Notes under the pieces: model-generated
Database searches by the model: none
What the model saw: only the letters and a program-made list of their open reading frames with translations
Told to the model about the DNA's origin: nothing
Source of the DNA: Amycolatopsis camponoti
GTDB lineage: Bacteria; Actinomycetota; Actinomycetes; Mycobacteriales; Pseudonocardiaceae
Direction: 5' to 3'
Assembly: GCF_902497555.1 (NCBI RefSeq)
Contig: NZ_CABVGP010000001.1
Coordinates: 1,840,501-1,904,500 of the forward strand
DNA: 64,000 nt
Shown here: positions 27,145 to 36,297 of the stretch, piece after piece
Layout of the letters: each line of letters starts with the position of its first letter
Numbering within the stretch: position 1 is the stretch's first letter
Position numbers and translations under genes: made by a program

Positions 27145-28329
27145 TCAGAGCTCGTCGCGCCCGGCGCCGCGGGAAGGCACCGCGGTGAACATCCGCGGCC
27201 GCCGGTAGCCGGCCTTCTCGTACGCCGCTTCGACGGCCGCCTTGACCCCGTCCAGGTCGGCGTCGCGGACCAGCGCGATCGCCGAGCCGCCGAAACCGCC
27301 GCCGGTCATCCGGGAGCCGAGGGCGCCGGCCGCCCGCGCCGAGTCGACCGCGAGGTCCAGCTCGGCCGTGGAGATCCGGTAGTCGTCGCGCATGCTGACG
27401 TGCGAGGCGTCCAGGTACGGGCCGATGTCGGCCAGCCGGCCCGCGCGCAGCAGCTCGACCACTTCGAGGACCCGCTGGTTCTCGGTGACGACGTGCCGGA
27501 CGAGCGGCACCAGGTCTTCGGGCAGCCGGTCGAGGGCCGCGGAGAGCCCGTCGACGGTGATGTCGCGCAGCGCCTTGACGCCGAGCAGCTCGGCGGCCCG
27601 CTCGGTGCCGCGGCGGCGCTCGCCGTACCCGCCCTCGGCGTGCGAGTGCTTCGTGCGGGTGTCCATGATCAGCACCTGCAGCCCGGCGTCGGCCAGGCCG
27701 AACGGCACCTGCTCCTGCTCACCCGACCGGACGTCGAGGAACAGCACATGGGATTCGGTGCAGCAGAGGGAGGCCGTCTGGTCGAGCAGGCCGGTGGGTG
27801 CCCCGACGAAGTCGTTCTCCGAACGCTGGACCCACCGCGCGACCTCGGGCCGCGTCGGGACGCGGTCACCGGGCGCGCCCAGCTCCAGCCCGGCCAGGCC
27901 CAGCAACGCCAGGGACACCGCGCACTCGAGCGCGTGAGAGGAGGACAGCCCCGCCCCCGAAGGCACGTCCCCGGCGATGACGACGTCCGCGCCGGCCGAA
28001 AAGCCCTGGTCGCGCAGTACCCAGGCGACCCCCGCCGGGTACGCGGCCCACCCGTCGACGGTGCCCGGCGCCAGGTCGGTGATCTTGAGGTCGCCGGAGC
28101 GCTGGAGTTGGCCGTCGTCGCCCAGGGTGGCCACGGACAGGACGCCGTCCTCGCGGGGGGACGCCGCCGCGGCCAGGCGGTGCGGCAGGGCGAACGGCAG
28201 GACGAAGCCGTCGTTGTAGTCGGTGTGCTCGCCGATCAGGTTGACGCGCCCCGGCGCGGACCACACGCCGGCGGGCTCGCCGCCGTGCACCGTGCGGAAC
28301 GCCGCCGCGGCCTCCGAGGCCGGGCTCAC
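27145..28329 (-). CDS. galK: Galactokinase
   Basis: A 394-residue GHMP kinase phosphorylating galactose at C1 (Leloir pathway). The galactokinase signature [19 protein letters not shown] is near residue 25, the GHMP ATP-binding block [13 protein letters not shown] near 125 and the C-terminal [11 protein letters not shown] near 345. The GTG at 28329 overlaps the stop of the upstream ideR-like gene by GTGA, so translation is coupled to an iron regulator, an unusual pairing. Confidence 0.95.
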   Translation of the reverse strand: MSPASEAAAAFRTVHGGEPAGVWSAPGRVNLIGEHTDYNDGFVLPFALPHRLAAAASPREDGVLSVATLGDDGQLQRSGDLKITDLAPGTVDGWAAYPAGVAWVLRDQGFSAGADVVIAGDVPSGAGLSSSHALECAVSLALLGLAGLELGAPGDRVPTRPEVARWVQRSENDFVGAPTGLLDQTASLCCTESHVLFLDVRSGEQEQVPFGLADAGLQVLIMDTRTKHSHAEGGYGERRRGTERAAELLGVKALRDITVDGLSAALDRLPEDLVPLVRHVVTENQRVLEVVELLRAGRLADIGPYLDASHVSMRDDYRISTAELDLAVDSARAAGALGSRMTGGGFGGSAIALVRDADLDGVKAAVEAAYEKAGYRRPRMFTAVPSRGAGRDEL

Positions 28330-29015
28330 CTGGCCAGCGCCAGGACGGCGTGCAGCGCGGAGCTGGCGACCTGGGCGGTGGTGTCCCCGCCGGTGACCTC
28401 GATGGTGCCGCCGTTGGCGCGGCCGATGGTGACCGTGCCGCCCGGCACGATGCCGACGGACTTGAGCTCGGTCATCAGCGACTCGTCCAGCTGGACGTGC
28501 TCGGCAATGCGCCGGATCTCGACGCGGCCGCCGCCGGTGCGGGCGAACTCGTCGAGCCGGACGAGGTCGGCCTCGGCGGGCGGTGCCGGGTCGCCGTCGC
28601 CCAGCTTGTCCAGACCGGGGATCGGGTTGCCGTAGGGGGAGGTGGTCGGGTGGTCGAGCAGCTTGACCAGCTTGCGCTCGACGGCCTCGCTCATCACGTG
28701 CTCCCACCGGCACGCCTCGTTGTGCACGTGCTCCCACTCGAGCCCGATGACGTCGACGAGGAGGCGCTCGGCCAGGCGGTGCTTGCGCATGACGGCGATG
28801 GCCAGTTCGCGGCCGTGGTCGGTCAGCTGGAGGTGCCGGTCGTCGGCCACCACGACCAGCCCGTCGCGCTCCATGCGGGCGACGGTCTGGCTCACGGTCG
28901 GGCCGCTCTGCTGCAGGCGCTCGGCGATGCGGGCGCGCAGCGGGACGACACCTTCTTCTTCGAGTTCGTAGATCGTACGCAAGTACATCTCGGTGGTGTC
29001 GATGAGATCGTTCAC
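28326..29015 (-). CDS. ideR: Iron-dependent DtxR/IdeR-type repressor
   Basis: A 229-residue metalloregulator, almost exactly the length of mycobacterial IdeR. The N-terminal winged helix begins [20 protein letters not shown], with the recognition segment [17 protein letters not shown]. The metal site is intact in [11 protein letters not shown] (Cys, Glu and His ligands), and a C-terminal SH3-like domain (about 150-229) is present. With Fe(II) it represses siderophore and iron-uptake genes. The GTG at 29015 follows AAGGGGAC. No IdeR box was recognised in its own upstream region. Confidence 0.9.
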   Translation of the reverse strand: MNDLIDTTEMYLRTIYELEEEGVVPLRARIAERLQQSGPTVSQTVARMERDGLVVVADDRHLQLTDHGRELAIAVMRKHRLAERLLVDVIGLEWEHVHNEACRWEHVMSEAVERKLVKLLDHPTTSPYGNPIPGLDKLGDGDPAPPAEADLVRLDEFARTGGGRVEIRRIAEHVQLDESLMTELKSVGIVPGGTVTIGRANGGTIEVTGGDTTAQVASSALHAVLALAR

Positions 29016-29155
29016 GCTGTCCCCTTCGTCCGCGTTGCTCATCGTAGTCGTTGACCCCGACAGCAGCGGCGGGCCTTGGAGATAACGACTCGCCCGTGAC
29101 GGATATGTCCGCACCCCGGCGCGGCCGGGTGGGCGGCCGCTGGAAGATGGGAGGC

Positions 29156-30001
29156 ATGCGTCCGCTGATCAGCACCACCGACCTCGCCGCCGCGCTGGCC
29201 GGCCCGGCCGGGGACCGGCCCGTCGTCCTCGACGTCCGCTGGCGGCTCGCCGGCCCGCCCGGCGCCGATTCCCACCGCGAAGGCCACGTGCCGGGCGCGG
29301 TGTTCACCGACCTCGACAACGTGCTGGCGGGCGAGCCGGGCGAGGGCGGCCGGCACCCGCTGCCCGACCCGGCCGCCCTGCAGCGCGACCTGCGCGCGGC
29401 CGGGGTGCGGACGGGCGCGCCGGTGGTGGTCTACGACGACGCCGACGGCTCGGTGGCCGCGCGGGCGTGGTGGCTGCTGCGCTGGGCCGGCCACGACGAG
29501 GTGGCGGTGCTCGACGGTGGTTACGCTGCGTGGACCGCCGGCGGCCACCCGGTGAGCACGGAGGAGCCGCGGCCGGAGCCGGGCGACCTCACGGTCCGTC
29601 CGGGCGGCATGCCGGTGCTCGACGCGGACGAAGCGGCGGCGCTCGCCCGAGACGGCCTGCTGCTCGACGCCCGCGCCACGCCCCGCTACACAGGCGAGAC
29701 CGAGCCGGTCGACCCGCGCGCCGGCCACATCCCGGGAGCGGTGAACGCACCGTTCGCGGCCCACACGGACGACGCCGGCCACTGGCGCGCGCCCGACCAG
29801 CTGGCCGCCCGGTTCGCGGACCTGGGCCTGCGCCCGGGCGAGCCGGTCGGCGCGTACTGCGGCTCGGGCGTGACGGCGAGTTCGGTGGTGCTGGCACTGG
29901 AGCTGGCCGGCCACCCGGGCGCGGGGCTGTACGCGGGCTCGTGGTCCCACTGGTCCCGAGACCCCGAACGCCCCGCCGCGACGGGCGCCCTTCCGGGCTG
30001 A
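29156..30001 (+). CDS. Thiosulfate/3-mercaptopyruvate sulfurtransferase (two rhodanese domains)
   Basis: A 281-residue protein with an inactive N-terminal rhodanese domain (about 5-135, VVLDVRW and GHVPGAVF) and an active C-terminal one (about 150-275). The catalytic cysteine is in YCGSGVTAS (about 238). Transfers sulfane sulfur to cyanide, thioredoxin or other acceptors. An in-frame ATG nine bases upstream is also possible. Divergent from ideR; followed by a strong palindrome. Confidence 0.92.
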   Translation: MRPLISTTDLAAALAGPAGDRPVVLDVRWRLAGPPGADSHREGHVPGAVFTDLDNVLAGEPGEGGRHPLPDPAALQRDLRAAGVRTGAPVVVYDDADGSVAARAWWLLRWAGHDEVAVLDGGYAAWTAGGHPVSTEEPRPEPGDLTVRPGGMPVLDADEAAALARDGLLLDARATPRYTGETEPVDPRAGHIPGAVNAPFAAHTDDAGHWRAPDQLAARFADLGLRPGEPVGAYCGSGVTASSVVLALELAGHPGAGLYAGSWSHWSRDPERPAATGALPG

Positions 30002-30036
30002 CCTGGCCGACGGCGACGGGCACTCTGCCGCGACGA

Positions 30037-30060
30037 GCCCCCGCCGGCGCCGGCGGGGGC
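30037..30060 (+). terminator. 24-bp perfect GC palindrome after the sulfurtransferase gene
   Basis: Each half is GCCCCCGCCGGC or its complement with no spacer, starting 35 bases after the stop. It would fold as a very stable hairpin. Terminator function is inferred. The rest of 30061-30232 shows no convincing gene. Confidence 0.7.
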
Positions 30061-30232
30061 ACTGTGCGCGACCCACGCAGGGGTGAGAGCGGCCAGGGCG
30101 CGGCGGGGTGTCACCCGCGACTGCGACTCCGGCATCGCCTGTTCGCGCCTGGCGGGTCTGGCGAAGCGCGCGAACCGGGCCACGGCGCTTCCGAGTCCAC
30201 GGACCGGCGCGATCGGCACTACAGTCGACCGC

Positions 30233-31402
30233 ATGTCGCCGGCTGTTGTTTGGGACTCCGCCCTTCTCGGTTATGACCTGGGCGGGGACCATCCGTTCAA
30301 CCCCGTCCGGCTGGAGCTGACCGTCCGGCTGGCCACCGAGCTCGGCGTGCTCGACGACGTTCCGCTCCTCATCCCCTCCGGTGCCGGGGACGAGGAGCTG
30401 CTCCGGATCCACGCCCCCGAATACATCGCCGCTGTGCGGGAGGCGCCGCTCGTCGGGTGGGACGTCGGGCATGGGCTCGGGACCTCCGACAACCCCGTCT
30501 TCTCCGACATGCACGACGCCTCCGCCCTCGTCGTCGGCTCGACGCTGCTCGCCGCCCGGAAGATCGCCGAAGGCGAGGCCACCAGGGCCGTCAACATCGC
30601 CGGGGGCCTGCACCACGCCATGCGCGACCAGGCGTCCGGGTTCTGCGTCTACAACGACTGCGCCGTCGCCATCTCGTGGCTGCTCGACCACGGTTTCGAG
30701 CGCATCGCCTACATCGACACCGACGTCCACCACGGCGACGGCGTCCAGGCCGCCTTCTACGACGACCCCCGCGTCCTCACCATCTCCATGCACCAGCACC
30801 CCTTCACGCTCTGGCCGGGCACCGGCTACTCCGCCGAGACCGGCCGCGGGAAGGCCGACGGCACCTCGGTCAACGTGCCGCTGCCGCCGCGGACCCGGGA
30901 TCCCGGGTGGCTGCGTGCCTTCAACGCCGTCGTCCCCTCCCTGCTCGCCGACTTCGAGCCGCAGCTGCTGTTCACCCAGTGCGGTGTCGACTCGCACGAG
31001 GAAGATCCGCTGGCCGACCTCTCGCTGTCCGTCGACGGGCACCGCACCATCTACGCCACCCTCCGCGACCTCGCCGAGACGTACGCGGGCGGCAAGTGGA
31101 TCGCCGTCGGCGGGGGCGGTTACCAGCTGATCCGGGTCGTCCCGCGGTCGTGGACGCACCTGATCGCCACCGTCCTCGACCGGGACGTCGCCCCCGCAAC
31201 TCCGCTGCCGCCGGGCTGGGTCGAAACGGTCACCAAGGCCGCTCCGAACGCCGAGCTGCCGCGAGCGATGACCGACGACCGCGAAACCGAGTTCAAGCCG
31301 TGGGGCGACGGCGAGGACGACCCGGTCGACGTCGCCGTCCGGGACACCCGCCGGGCCGTCTTCCCCTTGCACGGGCTCGACCCGGATGACCCCAGGGACT
31401 GA
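30233..31402 (+). CDS. acuC: Class II histone-deacetylase-like protein, acetoin utilisation AcuC type
   Basis: A 389-residue zinc deacetylase. It carries the active-site GGLHHAM histidine pair (about 123-125), the zinc ligands in DTDVHHGDG (about 158-166) and the later CGVDSHEEDPL (about 245). AcuC removes acetyl groups from lysines such as that of acetyl-CoA synthetase, restoring activity. The acetyltransferase/acyl-CoA-synthetase gene starts 2 bases after its stop, so deacetylase and acetylase are made together. Confidence 0.92.
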   Translation: MSPAVVWDSALLGYDLGGDHPFNPVRLELTVRLATELGVLDDVPLLIPSGAGDEELLRIHAPEYIAAVREAPLVGWDVGHGLGTSDNPVFSDMHDASALVVGSTLLAARKIAEGEATRAVNIAGGLHHAMRDQASGFCVYNDCAVAISWLLDHGFERIAYIDTDVHHGDGVQAAFYDDPRVLTISMHQHPFTLWPGTGYSAETGRGKADGTSVNVPLPPRTRDPGWLRAFNAVVPSLLADFEPQLLFTQCGVDSHEEDPLADLSLSVDGHRTIYATLRDLAETYAGGKWIAVGGGGYQLIRVVPRSWTHLIATVLDRDVAPATPLPPGWVETVTKAAPNAELPRAMTDDRETEFKPWGDGEDDPVDVAVRDTRRAVFPLHGLDPDDPRD

Positions 31403-31404
31403 CG

Positions 31405-34086
31405 ATGGCCGGCCGGGACCCCTTCGACTACCCCCGCGACTGGGAAGCCGACGTCGTGCTGTCCGACGGCGGCACCGTCCACCTGCGCCCGGTCGTCCCC
31501 ACCGATGCCGACGGCCTCGTCGCCTTCCACGGCAAGCTGTCCGAGCGCACCCGCTACTTCCGCTACTTCGGCGCCTACCCGCGGATTCCCGAGAAGGACC
31601 TGAAGCGGTTCTCCACCGTCGACCACCACGACCGGGTCGCGTTCGCCGCCTTCCTGGGCGACGACATCGTCGCGGTCGGCCGGTACGAACGGCTCGACCA
31701 CGGGCCGTCGGCCGAGGTGGCTTTCGTCGTCAGCGACGCGCACCAGGGCCGTGGGCTCGGTTCGATCCTGCTGGAACACCTCGCCGCGGCCGCGGCGGAG
31801 TGCGGGCTGCGCCGGTTCGTCGCCGAGGTCCTCGCCGAGAACGCCGCGATGGTGCGGGTCTTCCGTGACGCCGGCTACCAGGTCAGCCGCGAGTTCGAGG
31901 AAGGCGTGCTGCACCTGGAGTTCGACATCGACCCGACCGAGGAGTCCCTCGCGGTCGCGCGCTCCCGGGAACAGGCCGCCGAGGCACGCAGCGTGCACAA
32001 CCTGCTGCACCCGACGTCGGTCGCGGTGATCGGCGCGTCCGCCGAGCCGGGCAAGGTCGGGCACGTCGCCTTCGCGAACCTCCTCGCCGCCGCGTTCACC
32101 GGCACCGTCTACCCGGTCAACCCGGAGCACCGCTCGGTCCGCGGTGTCCGCGCGTACCCGTCGGTGCTGGACATCCCGGACTCGGTCGACCTGGCCGTCG
32201 TCGCGGTGCCCGCCGAGTCCGTCGAGTCCGTTTTGGACGCTTGCCTCGCGAAGGGCGTCAAGACGCTGCTGATCCTGTCCAGCGGCTTCGCCGAAGCCGG
32301 GCCGCACGGCCTGCACGCCGAGCTGCGGCTGGTCGGCGAGGCGCGGGCGCACGGCATGCGCGTCGTCGGCCCGAACGCGCTCGGCGTGCTGAACACCGCG
32401 CCCGGCGTCCGGCTCAACGCCACCCTCGCTCCGCGCCTGCCCGTGCGCGGGCGCACCGGGTTCTTCTGCCAGTCCGGCGCGCTCGGCACCGCGATCCTCG
32501 CCGACGCCGAGTCGCGCGGCCTCGGCCTGTCGACGTTCGTCTCGGCGGGCAACCGCGCCGACGTCTCGGGCAACGACCTGCTCCAGTACTGGGAAACCGA
32601 CCCGGACACCGACCTCGTCCTGCTGTACCTCGAGTCCTTCGGCAACCCGCGCAAGTTCGCGCGGCTGGCCAGGCGACTGGCGCGGACGAAGCCGATCGTC
32701 GCGGTGAAGTCGGGGCGGCACGCCGTGCGCCCGCAGCTGGCCGCGACGTCGACGGAGATCGACGAAGCCAGCGTCCAGGCCCTGTTCGAGCAGGCCGGCG
32801 TCGTCCGGGTCGACTCGCTGGCGCAGCTGTTCGACACCGCGCTCGTGTTCGCCCACCAGCCGCTGCCCGCCGGGCCGCGGATCGGGATCGTCGGCAACTC
32901 CAGCGCGATCGGGCTGCTGGCCGCCGACACCGCCCGGATGCAGGGCCTGCGGCTGGCGTTCGATCCCGTGGACGTCGGCCCGCAGGCCGGGCCGGACGAC
33001 TTCGCCAAGGCGGTCGGCGAGGCCCTCACCTCGCCGGACGCCGACGCGCTGGTCGTGGTGTTCGCGCCGCCGGTGGCCATCCCCGGCACGGCGTACGCGC
33101 GCGCCCTGCGCGAAACCGTGGTCGAACTGGGCCAGCACAAGCCGATCGTCTCGACGTTCCTCGCCGCCGAAGGCGTGCCGCGCGAACTGGCCGTGTCGAC
33201 GGACGACGGTGTGCCGACGCGCGGGTCGATCCCGTCGTACCCGAGCCCGGAACGCGCGGTGAACGCGCTCGCCCGGATCGTCCGGTACGCGGCCTGGCGG
33301 CAGCGCCCGCAGGGCACGCTCGTGACGCCGCCGGGGATCCACACCGAACAGGCGCAGGTGATCGTCCGCGAACTCCTCGAAGGCGAGGACGGCCGGACGA
33401 CGCTGCTGTCGGACACCGACGTCGTGCGGTTGCTGGGCTGCTACGGCATCGACGTCGTCCCGTTCCGCGTCGCGTCCACAGTGGACGAAGCCGTCGCGGC
33501 GGCGGCCGAGCTGGGCTACCCGGTGACGTTGAAGGCCGTCGACGAGCGGCTGCGCGGCCGGCCCGACCTGGCCGGGGTGCGGCTCGACCTGGCGTCGGCG
33601 GACTCGGTGCGCACCGCCTACGAAACGCTGCGCGAGATCTCCGATGACGACGACGTGTACGTCCAGCGGATGGCGCCGAAGGGCCTGTCGTGCGTGATCG
33701 GGCTGCAGGACGACCCGTCGTTCGGCACGCTCGTGTCGTTCGGGCTGTCCGGGCTGGTCAGCACGTTGCTGGGCGACCGCGCCTACCGGGCGGTGCCGCT
33801 CACCGACGTGGACGCGGCCACGCTGCTGCGCGAGCCGCGGACGGCGCCGCTGCTCACCGGCTACCGCGGTGACGAGCCCGCCGACCTCGCCGCCCTGCAG
33901 GACATGGTGCTGCGCGTCGCCGCGCTCGCCGAGGACAACCCGGAGGTGCGGTCCCTGGTGCTGGACCCGATCCTCGCGTCGCCCGACGGCGCCTTCGTCG
34001 CCAACGCCCGTCTCGTGCTGGGGCCGCCGCCGTCGCGGCCCGACACCGGCCCGCGGCGCCTGCGCGCCATCAACCCCCTGGACTGA
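31405..34086 (+). CDS. Protein lysine acetyltransferase fused to NDP-forming acyl-CoA synthetase (PatA/Pat2-like)
   Basis: An 893-residue fusion. The N-terminal GNAT domain (about 20-170) contains the acetyl-CoA-binding QGRGLGSILLEHL. A CoA-binding Rossmann domain follows (about 205-300, TSVAVIGASAEPGKVGH), then the succinyl-CoA-ligase-like region and a C-terminal ATP-grasp domain (about 665-885, VTLKAVDERLRGRPDLAGV). GNAT at the N-terminus is the order described for actinomycete PatA, opposite to enterobacterial Pat. Acetylates metabolic enzymes; directly downstream of acuC, which would reverse it. Confidence 0.9.
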   Translation: MAGRDPFDYPRDWEADVVLSDGGTVHLRPVVPTDADGLVAFHGKLSERTRYFRYFGAYPRIPEKDLKRFSTVDHHDRVAFAAFLGDDIVAVGRYERLDHGPSAEVAFVVSDAHQGRGLGSILLEHLAAAAAECGLRRFVAEVLAENAAMVRVFRDAGYQVSREFEEGVLHLEFDIDPTEESLAVARSREQAAEARSVHNLLHPTSVAVIGASAEPGKVGHVAFANLLAAAFTGTVYPVNPEHRSVRGVRAYPSVLDIPDSVDLAVVAVPAESVESVLDACLAKGVKTLLILSSGFAEAGPHGLHAELRLVGEARAHGMRVVGPNALGVLNTAPGVRLNATLAPRLPVRGRTGFFCQSGALGTAILADAESRGLGLSTFVSAGNRADVSGNDLLQYWETDPDTDLVLLYLESFGNPRKFARLARRLARTKPIVAVKSGRHAVRPQLAATSTEIDEASVQALFEQAGVVRVDSLAQLFDTALVFAHQPLPAGPRIGIVGNSSAIGLLAADTARMQGLRLAFDPVDVGPQAGPDDFAKAVGEALTSPDADALVVVFAPPVAIPGTAYARALRETVVELGQHKPIVSTFLAAEGVPRELAVSTDDGVPTRGSIPSYPSPERAVNALARIVRYAAWRQRPQGTLVTPPGIHTEQAQVIVRELLEGEDGRTTLLSDTDVVRLLGCYGIDVVPFRVASTVDEAVAAAAELGYPVTLKAVDERLRGRPDLAGVRLDLASADSVRTAYETLREISDDDDVYVQRMAPKGLSCVIGLQDDPSFGTLVSFGLSGLVSTLLGDRAYRAVPLTDVDAATLLREPRTAPLLTGYRGDEPADLAALQDMVLRVAALAEDNPEVRSLVLDPILASPDGAFVANARLVLGPPPSRPDTGPRRLRAINPLD

Positions 34087-34089
34087 ACC

Positions 34090-35220
34090 TTGCTGACCGA
34101 ACTGCTGAAGCAGTACGCCACGGACCTGCCCGGCGCGGTGGCCCTCGTCGCGCAGGGCGACCTGGTCGAAGTGGCGGCCGTGGGCTCGGCCGACGCCGAG
34201 GGCACCGTGCCGATGGCGCGAGACTCGCTGTTCCGCATCGCGTCGCTGACCAAGCCGATCGTCGCCGCGGCGGTGCTGCTGCTCGTCGACGACGGCGAGC
34301 TCGCCCTCGACGACCCGATCGCGCGGTGGCTGCCGGAGCTGGCGTCGCCGGTGGTCGTGCGGACGCCGGCCGGGCCGATCGACGACGTCGTGCCCGCCGT
34401 CCGCCCGATCACGGTGGCCGACCTGCTGACGTTCCGCTGTGGGTACGGCCTCGCGGCGGACATGACGCTGCCCGCGGTCGACCTGCTGCTGCAGGTGCTC
34501 GGCTATCCGGCGGCGGCACCGCGGGCCCTGGCGCCGGACGAGTGGACGGCCGCGCTGGCGCAGGTCCCGCTGCTGCACCAGCCGGGGGAGGCGTGGCTCT
34601 ACGACACCGGTTCGGACCTGCAGGGCGTGCTGATCGCGCGGGTGTCGGGCCGGCCGCTGCCGGAGTTCCTGGCGGAGCGGCTGTTCGAGCCGCTGGGCAT
34701 GGCCGACACCGGGTTCGCCGTGCCGACCGCGGCGCTGGGCCGGTTCACCAGCGCGTACCGGCCGAGCGGGGCGGGGCTGCGGCTGATCGACTCGCCGGAG
34801 GGGCGCTGGAGCGCGGCGCCGCCGTTCCCGTCCGGCGCGGGGGGCCTGGTGTCCACGGCCGACGACCTGCTCGCGTTCGCGCGTTTCCTGCTGGACGGGG
34901 GTACGGCCGGCGACCACCGGCTGCTCACGGCGGAGTCGGTGCACCGGATGACGGCCGACCACCTGACGCCGGCCCAGCGGGAGGCCGGGCGGGTGTTCCT
35001 GCACGGCCAAGGCTGGGGGTACGGCGGCTCGGTCGACGTCGAGGCGACGCAGCCGTGGGAGGTCCCCGGCCGCTACGGCTGGGTCGGCGGCGCGGGAACG
35101 GCCTGGCACCTGCTCCCGGCGACGGGCACGGTCACGATCCTGCTGACGCAGGTCGAGATGACGAGCCCGGAACCGACCCGGCTGATGCGCGAGTTCTGGA
35201 CCTACGCGGCTTCGAGCTAG
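34090..35220 (+). CDS. Serine hydrolase (class C beta-lactamase/esterase fold)
   Basis: A 376-residue cytosolic-looking protein without signal peptide. The nucleophile motif SxxK is S52-L-T-K55, and a tyrosine in LYDTGSDLQG is in the usual YxN region although the N is replaced. A WGYGGSVDV stretch lies late in the chain. Likely an esterase or peptidase rather than a true beta-lactamase. Starts at TTG 34090, 3 bases after the acetyltransferase stop, so it belongs to the acuC operon. Confidence 0.82.
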   Translation: MLTELLKQYATDLPGAVALVAQGDLVEVAAVGSADAEGTVPMARDSLFRIASLTKPIVAAAVLLLVDDGELALDDPIARWLPELASPVVVRTPAGPIDDVVPAVRPITVADLLTFRCGYGLAADMTLPAVDLLLQVLGYPAAAPRALAPDEWTAALAQVPLLHQPGEAWLYDTGSDLQGVLIARVSGRPLPEFLAERLFEPLGMADTGFAVPTAALGRFTSAYRPSGAGLRLIDSPEGRWSAAPPFPSGAGGLVSTADDLLAFARFLLDGGTAGDHRLLTAESVHRMTADHLTPAQREAGRVFLHGQGWGYGGSVDVEATQPWEVPGRYGWVGGAGTAWHLLPATGTVTILLTQVEMTSPEPTRLMREFWTYAASS

Positions 35221-35265
35221 CTCGCGGCCGGGGTCGGCCGACTGGCTGGGTACGCGGGTTGGCGG

Positions 35266-36288
35266 TCAGGCGCCGGTTGCCAGTTCGGTGCCCAGGGCCT
35301 GGAGCTGCGGGGTGGCCGGGCCCAGCAGGAACTCCAGACGCTTCGCCGCCGTGAAGTAGCGGTGGACCTCGTGGTCCACGTCGATGCCGACGCCGCCGTG
35401 GATGTGGACCGTCGTGTGGGCCACGCGATGGCCCGCCTCCGCCGCCCAGAACTTGGCCGTCGCCACCGCTTCCGCCGACGGGAGGTCCGACGCCAGCCGC
35501 CAGGCCGCCTGCAGGGACGTCAGCCGGACCGCCTCGACGTCGACGTACGCGTCCGCGAGGCGCTGGCGGACCGCCTGGAACCCGCCGATCACGTGGTCGA
35601 ACTGCTTCCGCTCCGCCGCGTACGCCGCGGTCAGCTCCAGGGCCCGCTCGACCACGCCGAGCTGCTGCGCGCACACCCCGGCCGTCCCGCGCAGGCGCAG
35701 CCATTCGCCGATGTCGCCCAGCGAAACCCCCGGAACCTCGGACAGTTCCAGCAGGCAAGCGTCCGCGTGGTCGACCGTCTGCTGGGGCCGGACCGAGACG
35801 CCCGGCGCCGACGCGTCGACCAGGAAGACCTCGCCGGACGCCGCCACGAGGAAGCCGTGGGCGAACGCGCCGAAGTGCACCGCGGTCTGCGAGCCCGACA
35901 GCACGCCGTCCGAAGCGGTGAAACCGGACAACGCCACCGCTAGAACGCGTTCTCCCCGCAGCACCGGCAGCACCCAGCGGTCCACCAGCTCCGGCGTGCC
36001 GAACTCCGCCAGCGCCGACGCCGCCATCGTGATCGACGGCAGGTAGGGGACCGCGGCCACCGCGCGGCCGATCTCGGTGAGCACCGCGCACTGCTCCAGC
36101 AGGCCGAACCCGCCGCCGCCGAGCGACGACGGCAGCGCCGCATCGAGGACGCCCGCCTGGCCCAGGGCTGTCCACAGTGGAGCATCGAAGCCGCCGGTGC
36201 CGTGCGGGTCGTGCGTGGCCTTGTCGGTGACGATCCGCCGGGTCAGCGCGGCCAGGTCGGCCGACGCCTCGGAGGGGGTGAAGTCCAT
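35266..36288 (-). CDS. fadE27: Acyl-CoA dehydrogenase, FadE27/ChsE5-like subunit
   Basis: A 340-residue dehydrogenase subunit starting MDFTPSEASADLAALTR. It has the acyl-CoA dehydrogenase fold (GFGLLEQCAVLTEIGRAVAAVPYL, AAERKQFDHVIGGFQAVRQRLAD, HIHGGVGI) but lacks a recognisable catalytic glutamate block. In mycobacteria FadE26 and FadE27 form an alpha2-beta2 enzyme oxidising steroid C26 side-chain CoA esters. The partner gene ends 9 bases upstream; AGGAGCG precedes this ATG. Assignment rests on order and resemblance recalled from Rv3505. Confidence 0.85.
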   Translation of the reverse strand: MDFTPSEASADLAALTRRIVTDKATHDPHGTGGFDAPLWTALGQAGVLDAALPSSLGGGGFGLLEQCAVLTEIGRAVAAVPYLPSITMAASALAEFGTPELVDRWVLPVLRGERVLAVALSGFTASDGVLSGSQTAVHFGAFAHGFLVAASGEVFLVDASAPGVSVRPQQTVDHADACLLELSEVPGVSLGDIGEWLRLRGTAGVCAQQLGVVERALELTAAYAAERKQFDHVIGGFQAVRQRLADAYVDVEAVRLTSLQAAWRLASDLPSAEAVATAKFWAAEAGHRVAHTTVHIHGGVGIDVDHEVHRYFTAAKRLEFLLGPATPQLQALGTELATGA

Positions 36289-36297
36289 GAGACGCTC

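Noticed and set aside
29016..29155. Iron box for IdeR in the ideR/sulfurtransferase divergent region
   Set aside because: No sequence close to the TTAGGTTAGG-type dyad was found.
31120..35109. Reverse-strand open frame of more than 1300 codons across the acetyltransferase and hydrolase genes
   Set aside because: Composition is typical of antisense frames in GC-rich DNA, and the forward strand has complete GNAT, CoA-ligase and SxxK motifs.
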